In this document: piece after piece, positions 7,963-16,117 of the stretch
Numbering within the stretch: position 1 is the stretch's first letter
How the letters are laid out: every line of letters begins with the position of its first letter
DNA from: Chloroflexota bacterium
Lineage (GTDB): Bacteria > Chloroflexota > Anaerolineae > B4-G1 > DUEL01
NCBI GenBank assembly: GCA_014874475.1
Contig: JADBJJ010000032.1
Coordinates: 186,001-250,000 of the forward strand
Direction of reading: 5' to 3'
Length of the DNA: 64,000 nucleotides
Program-made: the position numbers and the translations under genes
The notes under the pieces: generated by a model
Told to the model about the DNA's origin: nothing
Databases searched by the model: none
Seen by the model: the letters and a program-made list of their open reading frames with translations, nothing else

Positions 7963-8968
7963 ACTGGGTGCCCCAGAATGGGGGCCGCTCCAGCCGCCAC
8001 AGCCCCCAAGCCCCCACCAGTGCGGCCAGGCCTCCTACGATGTACCCCTCCACCACCGACGCGCGGGTCACAAAAACAGCCAGCAGCCCCAACACGAACG
8101 ACACAATATAGAGAGTCAGCACCGCTTCCCGCTGGGAGAGTCCCGCCGCCACCAACCGGTGGGAGGCGTGGTCTTTGCCCGGTGTCGTCAGCGGGTTCAG
8201 CCTTCGGCGCAGGCGGGAGAGGGTCACCAGCGCAGTGTCAAATATGGGCAATCCCAAAACCAGCACGGGCACCATCCAGGTGACGAAGGTGACATTATCC
8301 GGGAAGCGGAGTTTGATCCCGATAGCCGCCAGCATGAAACCCAGGAAGAGGGCCCCTGAATCACCCATAAAGATGCTGGCGGGGTTCAGGTTATAGAAGA
8401 GGAAGCCCAGACAGGCCGCCAGGACCGCCATCGCCAGCGCCCCCACCAGATACTGCCCGCTAAAGGAGCACATCAGCGCAAAGTAGGCGGCGGCGATGGC
8501 CGCAACTCCGCCTGCCAGCCCGTCCATATTGTCCAGCAGGTTGATGGCGTTGGTGATATAGACCACCCAGAAAACCGTCAACAGGAAATCCACCACCGGC
8601 TGGCCGAACGTGCCCACGCGAACGCCCGTTGCCCAGAGGAGAAGGGCCGCCAGCACCTGCCCAACCAGTTTGACAACGGGGCGTAGCCCCCATCGGTCAT
8701 CCACCAACCCCATAAAGGAGACAGCCGTCGCGCCGACGATGATGGAACCGAATTGGGCAAAGTTGTACCGTTCCCCCAGCGCGATGGCGGCCGCCAGCAC
8801 AGCCAGATAGATAGCGATGCCACCCAGCCGCGGGACAGGAGAACGATGCACCTTACGGACCGAGGGCTGGTCCATCACCCCCAGGTGGGGCGCCAGATAG
8901 CGGGCGAGGGGGGTCAGCGCAATGCTCAGCACCAACGCTCCAGCGAAGACGAGAAGATAGGCAGTCAT
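7961..8968 (-). CDS. wecA: Undecaprenyl-phosphate GlcNAc-1-phosphate transferase (WecA/TagO type)
   Basis: 335 residues, roughly ten membrane segments. Polyprenyl-phosphate:sugar-1-phosphate transferase of the MraY/WecA superfamily, starting lipid-linked glycan synthesis at the cytoplasmic face. Seen: VRKVHRSPVPRLGGIAIY near 35, LVDDRWGL near 90 (catalytic DD), INLLDNMDGLAGG near 140, FMGDSGALFLGF near 190 and the His-loop GKDHASHRLV near 265. The HxSHRL loop favours WecA/TagO over MraY. Convergent with rel. A glycopolymer role fits the Wzz/BY-kinase pair 8 kb away, by inference. Confidence 0.9.
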   Translation of the reverse strand: MTAYLLVFAGALVLSIALTPLARYLAPHLGVMDQPSVRKVHRSPVPRLGGIAIYLAVLAAAIALGERYNFAQFGSIIVGATAVSFMGLVDDRWGLRPVVKLVGQVLAALLLWATGVRVGTFGQPVVDFLLTVFWVVYITNAINLLDNMDGLAGGVAAIAAAYFALMCSFSGQYLVGALAMAVLAACLGFLFYNLNPASIFMGDSGALFLGFMLAAIGIKLRFPDNVTFVTWMVPVLVLGLPIFDTALVTLSRLRRRLNPLTTPGKDHASHRLVAAGLSQREAVLTLYIVSFVLGLLAVFVTRASVVEGYIVGGLAALVGAWGLWRLERPPFWGTQ

Positions 8969-9001
8969 AGAATGGCCCCCGTCAGATGGTGCCAGAGCGA
9001 T

Positions 9002-9241
9002 TTACCCACCCCCTACAGGGGGGAACATGCCGACCTCGTCGCCATCGGAAAGGATGTAGGATTCGTCCCGGGCGATGCCGTTGATAAAGACCACCCGCAC
9101 ATGGTCGGCGGGCAGGCCCAGGCGGTTGACCAGTTGCCCCACTGTCGCTCCGTCTGGAAGTTCTATTTCCATCCCCTCACCCACTCCCAGTTCGGGGTAA
9201 TATCGCCGCAGAGTTGCGAACAGTTTTACTTTGATCCGCAT
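9002..9241 (-). CDS. MoaD/ThiS-like ubiquitin-fold sulfur carrier
   Basis: 79 residues beginning IKVKLFATLRRYYPEL and ending FPPVGGG. The C-terminal Gly-Gly is what is adenylated and thiocarboxylated in MoaD and ThiS. The middle reads PDGATVGQLVNRLGLP and DGDEVGMFPPV, as in MoaD. One extra Gly follows GG, which is seen in some family members. AGGAGGTGAAACG precedes the ATG. Whether it serves molybdopterin (moeA and mogA are at 25-27 kb), thiamine or a tungsten cofactor cannot be decided here. Confidence 0.8.
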   Translation of the reverse strand: MRIKVKLFATLRRYYPELGVGEGMEIELPDGATVGQLVNRLGLPADHVRVVFINGIARDESYILSDGDEVGMFPPVGGG

Positions 9242-9475
9242 CGTTTCACCTCCTCATTCACTGACTCACTCTGAAGCCGTCGCGCCGAAGGCGCTATCCG
9301 CACCAAGCGCAGGTCGGGCCGCTCACCTTTTCACGCGCTCCTCCTGGAGCAATTCCCGCTATACATCCTGGGGCGTTCGGCCTCCCCACTGCGCCACCCT
9401 TTTCTGCCATCATCCCAATTCCGCGCCAGAGGGTGGAGTTCGGTAATCGCTCCGAATAGTACTTGACCACAATGA
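9242..9475. other. Gap of no recognised content
   Basis: No gene, hairpin or promoter seen. The few open frames have no credible start or family resemblance. It adjoins the transposase remnant and is probably decayed mobile-element sequence. Confidence 0.3.
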
Positions 9476-9631
9476 TTATTGACGGTATAAGCGCTTCAGC
9501 CAATCCCGCGCCTCCGCAGAAGTAAAGCGCCATTCCACAGTAGCCTGCGCCTCATTCCGTTCTCTGGCCCAGGCCTCCACTTCCCGCCGCACCGTTTCTA
9601 ACTGAACCCGATATCGTTGAGGTCTTGGCAT
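9476..9631 (-). pseudogene. C-terminal fragment of an IS630-type transposase
   Basis: 51 residues reading VRREVEAWARERNEAQATVE and WRFTSAEARDWLKRLY. IS630-family transposases end with a very similar stretch (LxxEVxxWxxxRNxxxxxxxWxFTxxDARxKLxRLY). The catalytic DDE part is absent. A GGGAAGGAGACC stretch sits just before the ATG, so this fragment could still be translated. Resemblance is from memory of the family tail, not an alignment. Confidence 0.45.
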
Positions 9632-9795
9632 GGTCTCCTTCCCTCCGCAAGAATGTCTCGGAAGAAAGGATACCACCCAAAACCGGAGTGGTCAAGTACT
9701 ATGAACCGTCCGCCGCTTTTCTCTGCTTTACGGCGGGCGCGCTCCATGATCTGGCGAATAGTCTTTAGATCATCTACAGCCCGCTCTCGATTCAT
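9598..9795 (-). CDS. Small hypothetical protein upstream of IS630 remnant
   Basis: 65 residues from an ATG at 9795 preceded by GAGAAGAGA: RERAVDDLKTIRQIMERARR at the start and HSGFGWYPFFRDILAEG towards the end. No family recognised. It overlaps the start of the transposase-tail fragment by 34 nt. May be a passenger or a chance frame; low confidence. Confidence 0.3.
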   Translation of the reverse strand: MNRERAVDDLKTIRQIMERARRKAEKSGGRFIVLDHSGFGWYPFFRDILAEGRRPCQDLNDIGFS

Positions 9796-9993
9796 TTCTC
9801 TTCTCATCGGCTTTGGTGCACAAATCTGGACAATTGGGCAAAAGAAGGCTATGATTGGAGTATGAAGGGGAAAAAGTGTCGGACGGTTATGTGGTGACCT
9901 GAACCGGTCACCCAATGGAGCCGGCAACAGTTATCAAGAAACAGAGAGTGCTGCTCCCGTTTGTTTGTAGCGCAATTTATGCACCAAAGCCGT

Positions 9994-10953
9994 TTATTTA
10001 CTAAATGGGTCTGGGGCTGTTGTTTCCATTGAAGTACCTCTTAAATACATTAATTGATTAAATTCCGCAGGGGTTAATTGGTCTTGATAGCGCAAAAGAA
10101 GAAGATACGCAAGATAATGAGAAAGATTTTCTGTCATAACTACTACATCACGAGCGGCATTTTCCGGTTGTGTTTTTGGCCATATCTCTCTCATTAAGTA
10201 GGCGGCTATTGGCACAGATTGGCTTTCTTTATATAAAAACAATTTCTTAAGAGTTTGGTGTAGGTTGTCCTCTGGAAATGAACCAAGTTCAATATATCCT
10301 GTTCCCTCGCCCCTTTCATTAATATTAGCCGCCCAACAGGTGGTATAACAGTCGTGCAAGGGCCCAATATGCCTGATTTTTCGGAAACCATCCAAAGGAT
10401 CGTGGCTGATACTATCCAATACCATCTGTATGGTTATGCCATAATGTCCCCATTGGGTGTTCCAGTGATTCTGAAATTCCCCATCAAACATATCAAGGGT
10501 TAACTGATAAGGGGCTTTAGCAATGACTTCTCGGATGTAGTCTTTTACTCTCTCGTTCTCTTCAGGAGAAAATCTAAAATCAATCCTGCGAAGAACTTTT
10601 TCCACCTCCTGGGCTCTTCTCTCCTCAGGAGAAAGGGTTGGTTGGGGAGTGTCAGTTGGACGAGGGGTTTTAGTGGGGCCAGGTGTTGCGGTTGGCTTTG
10701 GTGTTGGTGTTTCAGTCGGTGTTGCGGTTGGTGTTTTAGTTGGTGTTGGGGTTGGTGTTGGTGTTCTAGTTGGTGTTGCGGTTGGTGTTGGTGTGTCGGT
10801 TGGTTCGAGGGTAGGGGCGGGGGAAAGGGTTGGAGTAGGTTCTGCCAGAGATGGGGGCAAGGGGCCACACCCGCTCAGCGACCCCAACAGCGTGACGGCT
10901 ACGATTAGATTCAAAACATCCCGCCGCGTGATTTTTTGTTCTGGCCGCTCCAT
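9994..10953 (-). CDS. Tat-type lipoprotein with Pro/Thr linker and unknown domain
   Basis: 319 residues. The N-terminus has a twin-arginine motif ([13 protein letters not shown]) followed by the lipobox LSGC, so it is probably exported folded and lipidated. A Thr/Pro repeat linker spans roughly residues 35-115. The C-terminal 200 residues form an unrecognised helical domain with [20 protein letters not shown] and a [19 protein letters not shown] stretch. The C-terminal half is visibly richer in A/T than its neighbours, suggesting transfer. The ATG at 10953 is chosen for AGAGGA upstream and a promoter just before it. Function unknown. Confidence 0.75.
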   Translation of the reverse strand: MERPEQKITRRDVLNLIVAVTLLGSLSGCGPLPPSLAEPTPTLSPAPTLEPTDTPTPTATPTRTPTPTPTPTKTPTATPTETPTPKPTATPGPTKTPRPTDTPQPTLSPEERRAQEVEKVLRRIDFRFSPEENERVKDYIREVIAKAPYQLTLDMFDGEFQNHWNTQWGHYGITIQMVLDSISHDPLDGFRKIRHIGPLHDCYTTCWAANINERGEGTGYIELGSFPEDNLHQTLKKLFLYKESQSVPIAAYLMREIWPKTQPENAARDVVVMTENLSHYLAYLLLLRYQDQLTPAEFNQLMYLRGTSMETTAPDPFSK

Positions 10954-10965
10954 TTTGTCCTCTTT

Positions 10966-10994
10966 AGGATACCCATCTCCCGCCACGCTGTCAA
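10966..10994 (-). promoter_or_regulatory. Promoter of Tat lipoprotein gene
   Basis: Minus strand TTGACA (10989-10994), 17-nt spacer, TATCCT (10966-10971), about 12 nt before the start codon. Confidence 0.5.
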
Positions 10995-11013
10995 GCAAAC
11001 CATCGTTGTAGTA

Positions 11014-12414
11014 TTAGGGGCTCATCCGCAATCCCAGTCGACGTAGCACCCTATCAGGTGTCAGTCGCCGGAAACGCCGCCGCTGCCGCCGTACCCACCG
11101 CCGGAACGCGTTCCAGGGCCTGCGCCGTTGGCTCTCCACCATCGCCCATCTCAGAAACCTGTAGTCCTGCCCCCGAATCTTCGGCTCCGTGGGGTTCCGG
11201 CGATAAGAGTCGTAGTCGGTAATGCGACTCAGATCGTGCTCCACCACGAAGTCGTAGAGGTCGGTCCCGGGATGCGGCGTGAAGAAGGCCGGACTATAGT
11301 AATCCGGGTCTATCTCCTTCATCATCCGCACCGTCTCCATCACCTCTTCCTTCGTCTCCGTGGGGATGCCCATCATATAGTTGGCCCAGATGGCAATGCC
11401 GTACTTCCGGCAGATCCGGGCCGCTTCCAGATTCTGAGCCACTGTGGTGCCCTTGCGGATGAACTTAAGCACCCGGTCGCTGCCACTCTCAAAACCAATA
11501 AAGTATCCCCGCAGACCGGCCCGCACCATTCGCTCCACCATGTCCTCGTGCTTCACCACAATGTCGGCCCGGGTCTGACAGAAAAAGGGAAGGTTAAAAC
11601 CCTCAGCGATGTACCGCTCGGTGAACTCCATCACCCACTGGCGGTCCTCGGTCAGACAGTCGTCGTGGAACATAAAGGAGACCAGGTGGTAGCGGTCCAC
11701 GAGATAGCGCAACTCGGCCAGGACACTATCCACACTCCGACGACGAACCCGTTTGCCAAAAAGGTAGTCCTCACCAGGCTTACAGAAGGTGCAGTTGTAG
11801 ATGCAGCCCCGTCCGGCGATGATGGTGGCAAAGGGAGGAGGAAGTTCCTCCACGAAGGGGACCTCCGGGGAATCCAGGTCGTACCCCCATCTCTTCCACT
11901 CGTCCAGGAAGAGGTCCCGATCGCTGAAGGGGAGGGCATCCAGGTCCGGCGGCTCGCCACGCAACACCCGATGGGGTGGACGACGGCCCTCTGCAATGGC
12001 CTGGAGCAACTGGGGGAAGGTGATTTCGCCTTCGCCGGTTATCAGGTAGTCCACATGGGGAATGCGCAGGCTGTCCTGCAGGGCGATGGTGACATGCGGC
12101 CCACCGATAACGGTGATGACGTCCGGCAGGACCTCCTTGGCGATGGCGATGGCCTGACGAGCGGGGTTGTAATCCACACTCATCATCGTGACCCCGATCA
12201 CATCGGGAGCCCGCTCCGCCAGGACCTCCCGGAACTGGTCCCAGCCGGATAGAGCGCGCAGGTCAATCAGGTCCACCTCAAATCCCTGCGCTTTGACCGC
12301 CGCACTGATAGAAGCCAAACCGTGAGAAATCCAGCCGGCATCCATTCCCTGCTTAAGGGAATTCCAGCCGCGACCGGCAATTCCAGGGTAAATAAAAGTG
12401 GTTTTCAGGCTCAT
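11014..12414 (-). CDS. B12-binding-domain radical SAM protein
   Basis: 466 residues. The N-terminal cobalamin-binding Rossmann domain shows GVTMMSVDYNPA, TVIGGPHVTIALQDSL and DYLITGEGEITFPQLL. The radical SAM core has GRGCIYNCTFCKPG with CxxxCxxC cysteines near residue 205. FIGFESGSDRVLKFIRKGTT and YMMGIPTETKEEVMETVRMM are typical of the B12-dependent group (BchE/methyltransferase-like). A very basic Arg-rich tail (RRWVRRQRRRFRRL) follows. The substrate cannot be named. No Shine-Dalgarno is seen just before the ATG. Confidence 0.88.
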   Translation of the reverse strand: MSLKTTFIYPGIAGRGWNSLKQGMDAGWISHGLASISAAVKAQGFEVDLIDLRALSGWDQFREVLAERAPDVIGVTMMSVDYNPARQAIAIAKEVLPDVITVIGGPHVTIALQDSLRIPHVDYLITGEGEITFPQLLQAIAEGRRPPHRVLRGEPPDLDALPFSDRDLFLDEWKRWGYDLDSPEVPFVEELPPPFATIIAGRGCIYNCTFCKPGEDYLFGKRVRRRSVDSVLAELRYLVDRYHLVSFMFHDDCLTEDRQWVMEFTERYIAEGFNLPFFCQTRADIVVKHEDMVERMVRAGLRGYFIGFESGSDRVLKFIRKGTTVAQNLEAARICRKYGIAIWANYMMGIPTETKEEVMETVRMMKEIDPDYYSPAFFTPHPGTDLYDFVVEHDLSRITDYDSYRRNPTEPKIRGQDYRFLRWAMVESQRRRPWNAFRRWVRRQRRRFRRLTPDRVLRRLGLRMSP

Positions 12415-12649
12415 AGGCGGAAACAGGGTTACCGTGAATCTCTCTGGCTTCGCTTTCTCCGCCCGTTACGATGGGAATTGCGGGCAGATGGCTTCGCCAT
12501 CCGCCCGAAATTCTCTAACGATAAGAAACGGCAAGACCGCCCAACGAAGCAGAGACCATCCCCGGCAGGGAGTGAAGCCCCTGCGGCAAACCACAACCCG
12601 ATCCCACAGGGAGAGCAAATGCCTGTGTTTGTCAGAGGCACCCCAAACA
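12415..12649. other. Intergenic region with a long hairpin
   Basis: Between the SufR-like gene and the radical SAM gene, both on the minus strand. Holds a long imperfect inverted repeat at 12473-12515: GATGGC-TTC-GCCATC at the apex, extended by CGGGC/GCCCG and AATT pairs with two mismatches. A second weaker stem CGGCAGGG / CCCCTGCGG lies near 12567-12592. No gene seen. Likely terminator of the repressor transcript or a mobile-element remnant. Confidence 0.45.
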
Positions 12650-13264
12650 TCAGCCCTGCGGCAGAGCGAAGCGATAGATGCAATGTTCGTCGCCCGCAGC
12701 GATTTGCTGGATGCGCTCTGGCTCCACGCCGGTCACCAGGGCAATCAGGCGGCTATCCACTTTGCAGGGAAAGTCGTGGCGTCGGGCAACCCGTTCGTAG
12801 GGGCAGTTTGCAACTACGATCCGGTATCCGCCCTCTTCTTCGTGAACCGTCGCCAGATAGCCCAGCCCGTTCAGGAACTCCATAAGAGCGCCCAAGCGAG
12901 CGTTCGTGTCCCCTTCAGCCCGCACATAGCGGGCCATCCGCTCAGCAACCCCGTTGATGACGGCATCCAGATCCTCGGGGGACATCCGGGCTTCCAGTTC
13001 CTCCAGCAAGGCGTCGGTCAGCCGGTCGTATTTTTTGGGGAACAGTTCCTCCGCCTCACCAGCCAGCCGGTAGACATGCTGGGGGCGACCCGGGCCGGGT
13101 TTGCGAAGAATCTGCGGCGGCCCGATCAACCCAGCCCTGTGGAGAACATCCAGGTGATGCCGGATAGTCACTGCGGTCAAACCCAACTCGCGGGTCAGTT
13201 CATTCACCGTGGCCTGACCGCGCATCTTGATAATTTCCAGGATTCGCTGTCTGGTCTCTTGCAT
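12650..13264 (-). CDS. SufR/ArsR-like winged-helix regulator with C-terminal Cys cluster
   Basis: 204 residues. An N-terminal winged helix (QATVNELTRELGLTAVTIRH, HLDVLHRAGLI) is followed by GPGRPQHVYRLA, as in the SufR and DeoR-type Fe-S repressors. The C-terminal half has cysteines near residues 153, 166 and 194, with spacing C-x12-C-x27-C. SufR uses four cysteines with C-x12-C at the start, so one ligand seems to be missing here. Family members sense Fe-S or redox state. AGGAGG before the ATG. A near-consensus promoter with a CAAAATTTTG palindrome lies just upstream, consistent with autoregulation (inference). Confidence 0.75.
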   Translation of the reverse strand: MQETRQRILEIIKMRGQATVNELTRELGLTAVTIRHHLDVLHRAGLIGPPQILRKPGPGRPQHVYRLAGEAEELFPKKYDRLTDALLEELEARMSPEDLDAVINGVAERMARYVRAEGDTNARLGALMEFLNGLGYLATVHEEEGGYRIVVANCPYERVARRHDFPCKVDSRLIALVTGVEPERIQQIAAGDEHCIYRFALPQG

Positions 13265-13283
13265 GGTCTACCTCCTAATTTTC

Positions 13284-13312
13284 ATGATACCATATTGCCA
13301 AAATTTTGTCAA
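13284..13312 (-). promoter_or_regulatory. Promoter and possible operator of SufR-like gene
   Basis: Minus strand TTGACA (13307-13312), 17-nt spacer, TATCAT (13284-13289). The 10-bp palindrome CAAAATTTTG (13299-13308) overlaps the -35 and spacer and is a natural place for a dimeric repressor. Confidence 0.6.
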
Positions 13313-13364
13313 ATTCCAAATCGTCATTATACGGAGGTAGTAGTCCGGCAATCCCATAACATTG

Positions 13365-13400
13365 AACGTGCCGGGCACTTCCAAAAGCGCCCGGCACGTT
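13365..13400. terminator. Near-perfect hairpin after lipid kinase gene (dispersed hairpin family)
   Basis: AACGTGCCGGGCACTT, loop CCAA, AAGCGCCCGGCACGTT: 12 bp perfect, one A-C mismatch, then 3 bp. Best-preserved member of the dispersed family. Sits 26 bp past the kinase stop codon. Confidence 0.65.
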
Positions 13401-13426
13401 ACCCTTGCCCGGCCAACTGTGGGACG

Positions 13427-14329
13427 CTAAACGATCACCTCCAGGCCCTGGGGAATCACCTCCAGGTCCAGTTCCTGCACTTCCAGCGCCAGTGTCTCAC
13501 CGTCAGCGTGGACGACCTGCGCCCCATCCCGAACAGTCACCCGGACCCGACGAGAGCGGGCCATCGTCACTCGGGGATCCCCGACCTGAGTCCCCTTCAT
13601 AAAGCGGGGGACAAAGGACAGCATCTCCAGTTGGCTCATCCTCCCCCCGATGCAGAGATCAAAGAGGCCATCATCAGGCCGGGAGAAGGGAGTCATCAGG
13701 AAGCCGCCGCCCATCCGCCGCCCGTTCATCACTGAAATCATCAGCGCGGGCAGTTCCAGAGTCTGATCATCCAGTTCTATCCGGGTCACAGGAGCGCGGT
13801 AGTAGAAGATGAGGGTCCGCAATACAGCGATGAGGTAGACCAGAAAGCCCCGCAGCCGCCGCAGGCGGGAAGCGACAACGTTGACAGCGGCATCAAAGCC
13901 GATGCCAATTCCGTTGCCAAAGTAACGGAAGCCCCGCGCATGCCCCACATCCACCCGACGGGTCCGCCTTCGGGCCAGCGCAGTGCATCCCTCCTCCAGG
14001 TCCAGGGGGATGCCCATGCCATAGGCAAAGTCGTTGCCAGTGCCGACACAGAGCACCCCCATAGCGGCCTCGCCCTCCCCGGCATCCCGCGCCGCCATCA
14101 GCCCGTTCAGCACCTCGTTGGACGTGCCGTCCCCGCCCACGGCAACAACGGCCCGGTAGCCGCTCACGACTGCCCGGCGAGCCAGTTCCGCCGCATGCCA
14201 GGGTCGCTCCGTCTGCACTAAGTCAAAAGAGAGACCATGCTCCCGAAGCAACCGGAAGAGCCGGGGAATCACTCGCTCCCCCGCCCCCCGACCAGCAATG
14301 GGGTTGACGATGAGCAGATAGTCCACCAT
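13427..14329 (-). CDS. Diacylglycerol/lipid kinase (DgkB/YegS family)
   Basis: 300 residues. DAGK catalytic family: LLIVNPIAGRGAGERVIP at the N-terminus, VAVGGDGTSNEVLNGLM near residue 70 (GGDGT), LCVGTGNDFAYGMGIP near 105, and the C-terminal DDGLFDLCIGG and HADGE motifs. Phosphorylates diacylglycerol or a related membrane lipid with ATP. The ATG at 14329 is chosen because AGGTGG lies 5 nt upstream; a GTG three codons earlier is the alternative. Transcribed towards the SufR-like gene but separated from it by a strong hairpin. Confidence 0.9.
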   Translation of the reverse strand: MVDYLLIVNPIAGRGAGERVIPRLFRLLREHGLSFDLVQTERPWHAAELARRAVVSGYRAVVAVGGDGTSNEVLNGLMAARDAGEGEAAMGVLCVGTGNDFAYGMGIPLDLEEGCTALARRRTRRVDVGHARGFRYFGNGIGIGFDAAVNVVASRLRRLRGFLVYLIAVLRTLIFYYRAPVTRIELDDQTLELPALMISVMNGRRMGGGFLMTPFSRPDDGLFDLCIGGRMSQLEMLSFVPRFMKGTQVGDPRVTMARSRRVRVTVRDGAQVVHADGETLALEVQELDLEVIPQGLEVIV

Positions 14330-14408
14330 CACTGCCACCTCACCTCAAGGGATCATAAAATCATGACATATAACATCCACCCCTTCCAGAAGTTACGAAC
14401 AATAAAGA

Positions 14409-14446
14409 GGGGTTTTGTAGCGACAATCTCGCCGCCACAAAACCCC
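14409..14446 (-). terminator. Hairpin after homoserine dehydrogenase
   Basis: GGGGTTTTGT / ACAAAACCCC with an inner GCGA/TCGC stem, lying 23 bp past the dehydrogenase stop on the minus strand. Followed by CTCTTTATTG, so termination is plausible rather than certain. Confidence 0.5.
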
Positions 14447-14469
14447 GTTCTCCCACCCTCCCCTGCGCC

Positions 14470-15501
14470 CTACCGATAAATATCCAGGATGTCCCGCAGC
14501 ATCGTCGCCGCCGAGGGGAGCGGCGTGGGCTCGTCAATCGCAGCCATCAGGGTACCGTAGATGTCGGTGTGATACATCACGCCCATCTGTTTGCGGCCCA
14601 GACGGGCAAGGAAATGGTCGCCGGGCAGAGGGACAGGGGCCACCCGCATCGCCACCGACCCATCGGGAAGCCGGTCTGCCGTCGCCAGGAGTTTATAGAA
14701 CCGCCCCTCCTGCCGCGCCGCCACCATGTCGGCGCCGCTCAAGGCCGTGATGCCCGTCCGGTCCACGTCCTCCAGACGGGCCGGGTACCCCATCACCCCG
14801 TTGACCAGGATGACCAGTTTCGCCGCCGCGTCCCAGCCCTCCAGGTCAAAGGACGGGTCAGCCTCTAGGACGCCTTCAGCACGAGCGCGGTCCTGCGCTT
14901 CTTCCCAGGAGAGGCCGTCCGCCAGCAGTTCCAGGATGTAACCGGTGCAGAGGTTGGGGACCGCCTCTATGCGATGGACGATAGCACCCCGCAGGTCGCG
15001 CTGGCCGATGTAGATGGCTGGAAGCCCGCCGGCGACGGTGCCGTCAAAGCGGAGTTGGACGCCCTGCCGAGCCGCCCGGTCGTGGAGTTCCTGATAGGCC
15101 AGCACTAGGGGCCCTTTGTTGGGAGTGACCACGTGCATCCCCCGCTCCAGTGCCAGCCGGATATGGGAAAGGCCTGGTTCGGCCCCCTGCCGCAGGTGAA
15201 CCGGGGAGGCCTCACAGAGGAGATGGGCGTCGGCCTGGGCGATGAGTTCGGCAGCCGGCCAGCCGGGCCGGCCCACACCGGGCAGGTCGGCGACGGAGCC
15301 GCCGGCCTCTTTCAGAGCAGCGACGCGGGCCGGGTCCAATCCGCCGGGGTCGTACGCGGCGCCCCGGCTATCGGCCGCACCGACCAGGAGCAACCGCAAG
15401 CCATAGCGGGCCTCCACCTCCGGCCCCTTCTGCGCCAGCAGGTCACAGAAGCGCCGCCCCAAATTCCCCAGGCCGACCAGGAGCAAGCGGATAGTATCCA
15501 T
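14470..15501 (-). CDS. hom: Homoserine dehydrogenase
   Basis: 343 residues without the C-terminal ACT domain, i.e. the short form. Reduces aspartate semialdehyde to homoserine with NAD(P)H, the branch point to Met and Thr. Seen: N-terminal LLLVGLGNLGRRFCDLL nucleotide-binding loop, HVVTPNKGPL near 145, the substrate motif DGTVAGGLPAI near 170 and GVLEADPSFDLEGWDAAAKL near 220. Start ATG at 15501, 10 bp after the iorB stop; the longer frame upstream lies in iorB. The lack of ACT implies no Thr feedback through this enzyme. It is 12 kb from thrC-thrB. Confidence 0.9.
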   Translation of the reverse strand: MDTIRLLLVGLGNLGRRFCDLLAQKGPEVEARYGLRLLLVGAADSRGAAYDPGGLDPARVAALKEAGGSVADLPGVGRPGWPAAELIAQADAHLLCEASPVHLRQGAEPGLSHIRLALERGMHVVTPNKGPLVLAYQELHDRAARQGVQLRFDGTVAGGLPAIYIGQRDLRGAIVHRIEAVPNLCTGYILELLADGLSWEEAQDRARAEGVLEADPSFDLEGWDAAAKLVILVNGVMGYPARLEDVDRTGITALSGADMVAARQEGRFYKLLATADRLPDGSVAMRVAPVPLPGDHFLARLGRKQMGVMYHTDIYGTLMAAIDEPTPLPSAATMLRDILDIYR

Positions 15502-15511
15502 ACCGTGATGT

Positions 15512-16108
15512 TCATAACCGCAGGGCGGCTTCCCGACCCAGACGGAAGGCAATGCGGTTCGCTTCGGCATAACGCGGAGGGACGCGCCGTACGATGGCCT
15601 CCTCCCACACTTCCGGCGGGGTTTCCAGCAGGGCAGAAAGCGCGCCCAGAATGGCACTGTTGACGGCGCGAATCGTCCCGCTCCGCTCGGCCAGGCCCAG
15701 CCCGTCCACCAGAACCACCCGCGCAGCCCGGCGGCGGAGGGCTTCCAGAATGGCCGCTTCGTCCGGATAGACTGCATTGCCCACCGTCACTGACATCGGG
15801 GCCATCTTCTGACGGTTGACAACGACGCTCCCGCCCGGCCGCAGCCACTCTATCCAGCGCACGGCCTCCAGAAGTTCAAAGCCCACCAGCACGTCCACCG
15901 TTCCCTGCTCGGCCAAGGGGGCCCCAGCCCGCTCCCCCCAACGGACGTGGCTTTCCACTACCCCACCCCGCTGGGCAAAACCGTGGACCTCCGATTTTTT
16001 GGCTTCTAGCCCCAGGTCCAACCCAACCTGGGCGGCGATGTCCGAAGCAGTCAGCACGCCCTGACCGCCGACACCGACGAACAGGAAATTGAGCGGTCCA
16101 GCCGACAT
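15512..16108 (-). CDS. iorB: Indolepyruvate:ferredoxin oxidoreductase beta subunit (IorB-like)
   Basis: 198 residues of the pyruvate/ketoisovalerate oxidoreductase gamma-domain family. Seen: FLFVGVGGQGVLTASDIAAQ at the N-terminus, then KKSEVHGFAQRGGVVESHVR, the hallmark of IorB-type subunits. These act with IorA, which carries thiamine pyrophosphate and Fe-S clusters, to oxidise aryl 2-oxoacids to acyl-CoA. No iorA is present in the window, so the partner must be elsewhere. TAGGAGGCGAAT precedes the ATG. Runs into homoserine dehydrogenase with a 10-bp gap. Confidence 0.88.
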   Translation of the reverse strand: MSAGPLNFLFVGVGGQGVLTASDIAAQVGLDLGLEAKKSEVHGFAQRGGVVESHVRWGERAGAPLAEQGTVDVLVGFELLEAVRWIEWLRPGGSVVVNRQKMAPMSVTVGNAVYPDEAAILEALRRRAARVVLVDGLGLAERSGTIRAVNSAILGALSALLETPPEVWEEAIVRRVPPRYAEANRIAFRLGREAALRL

Positions 16109-16117
16109 ATTCGCCTC

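Noticed and set aside
9294-9475. Cys/Gly-rich minus-strand frame next to the IS630 remnant
   Set aside because: No start signal, no family, composition typical of out-of-frame reading.
10642-11011. Gly/Val/Trp/Cys-rich frames opposite the Tat lipoprotein linker
   Set aside because: They are antisense readings of the Thr/Pro repeat and have no start signals or family resemblance.
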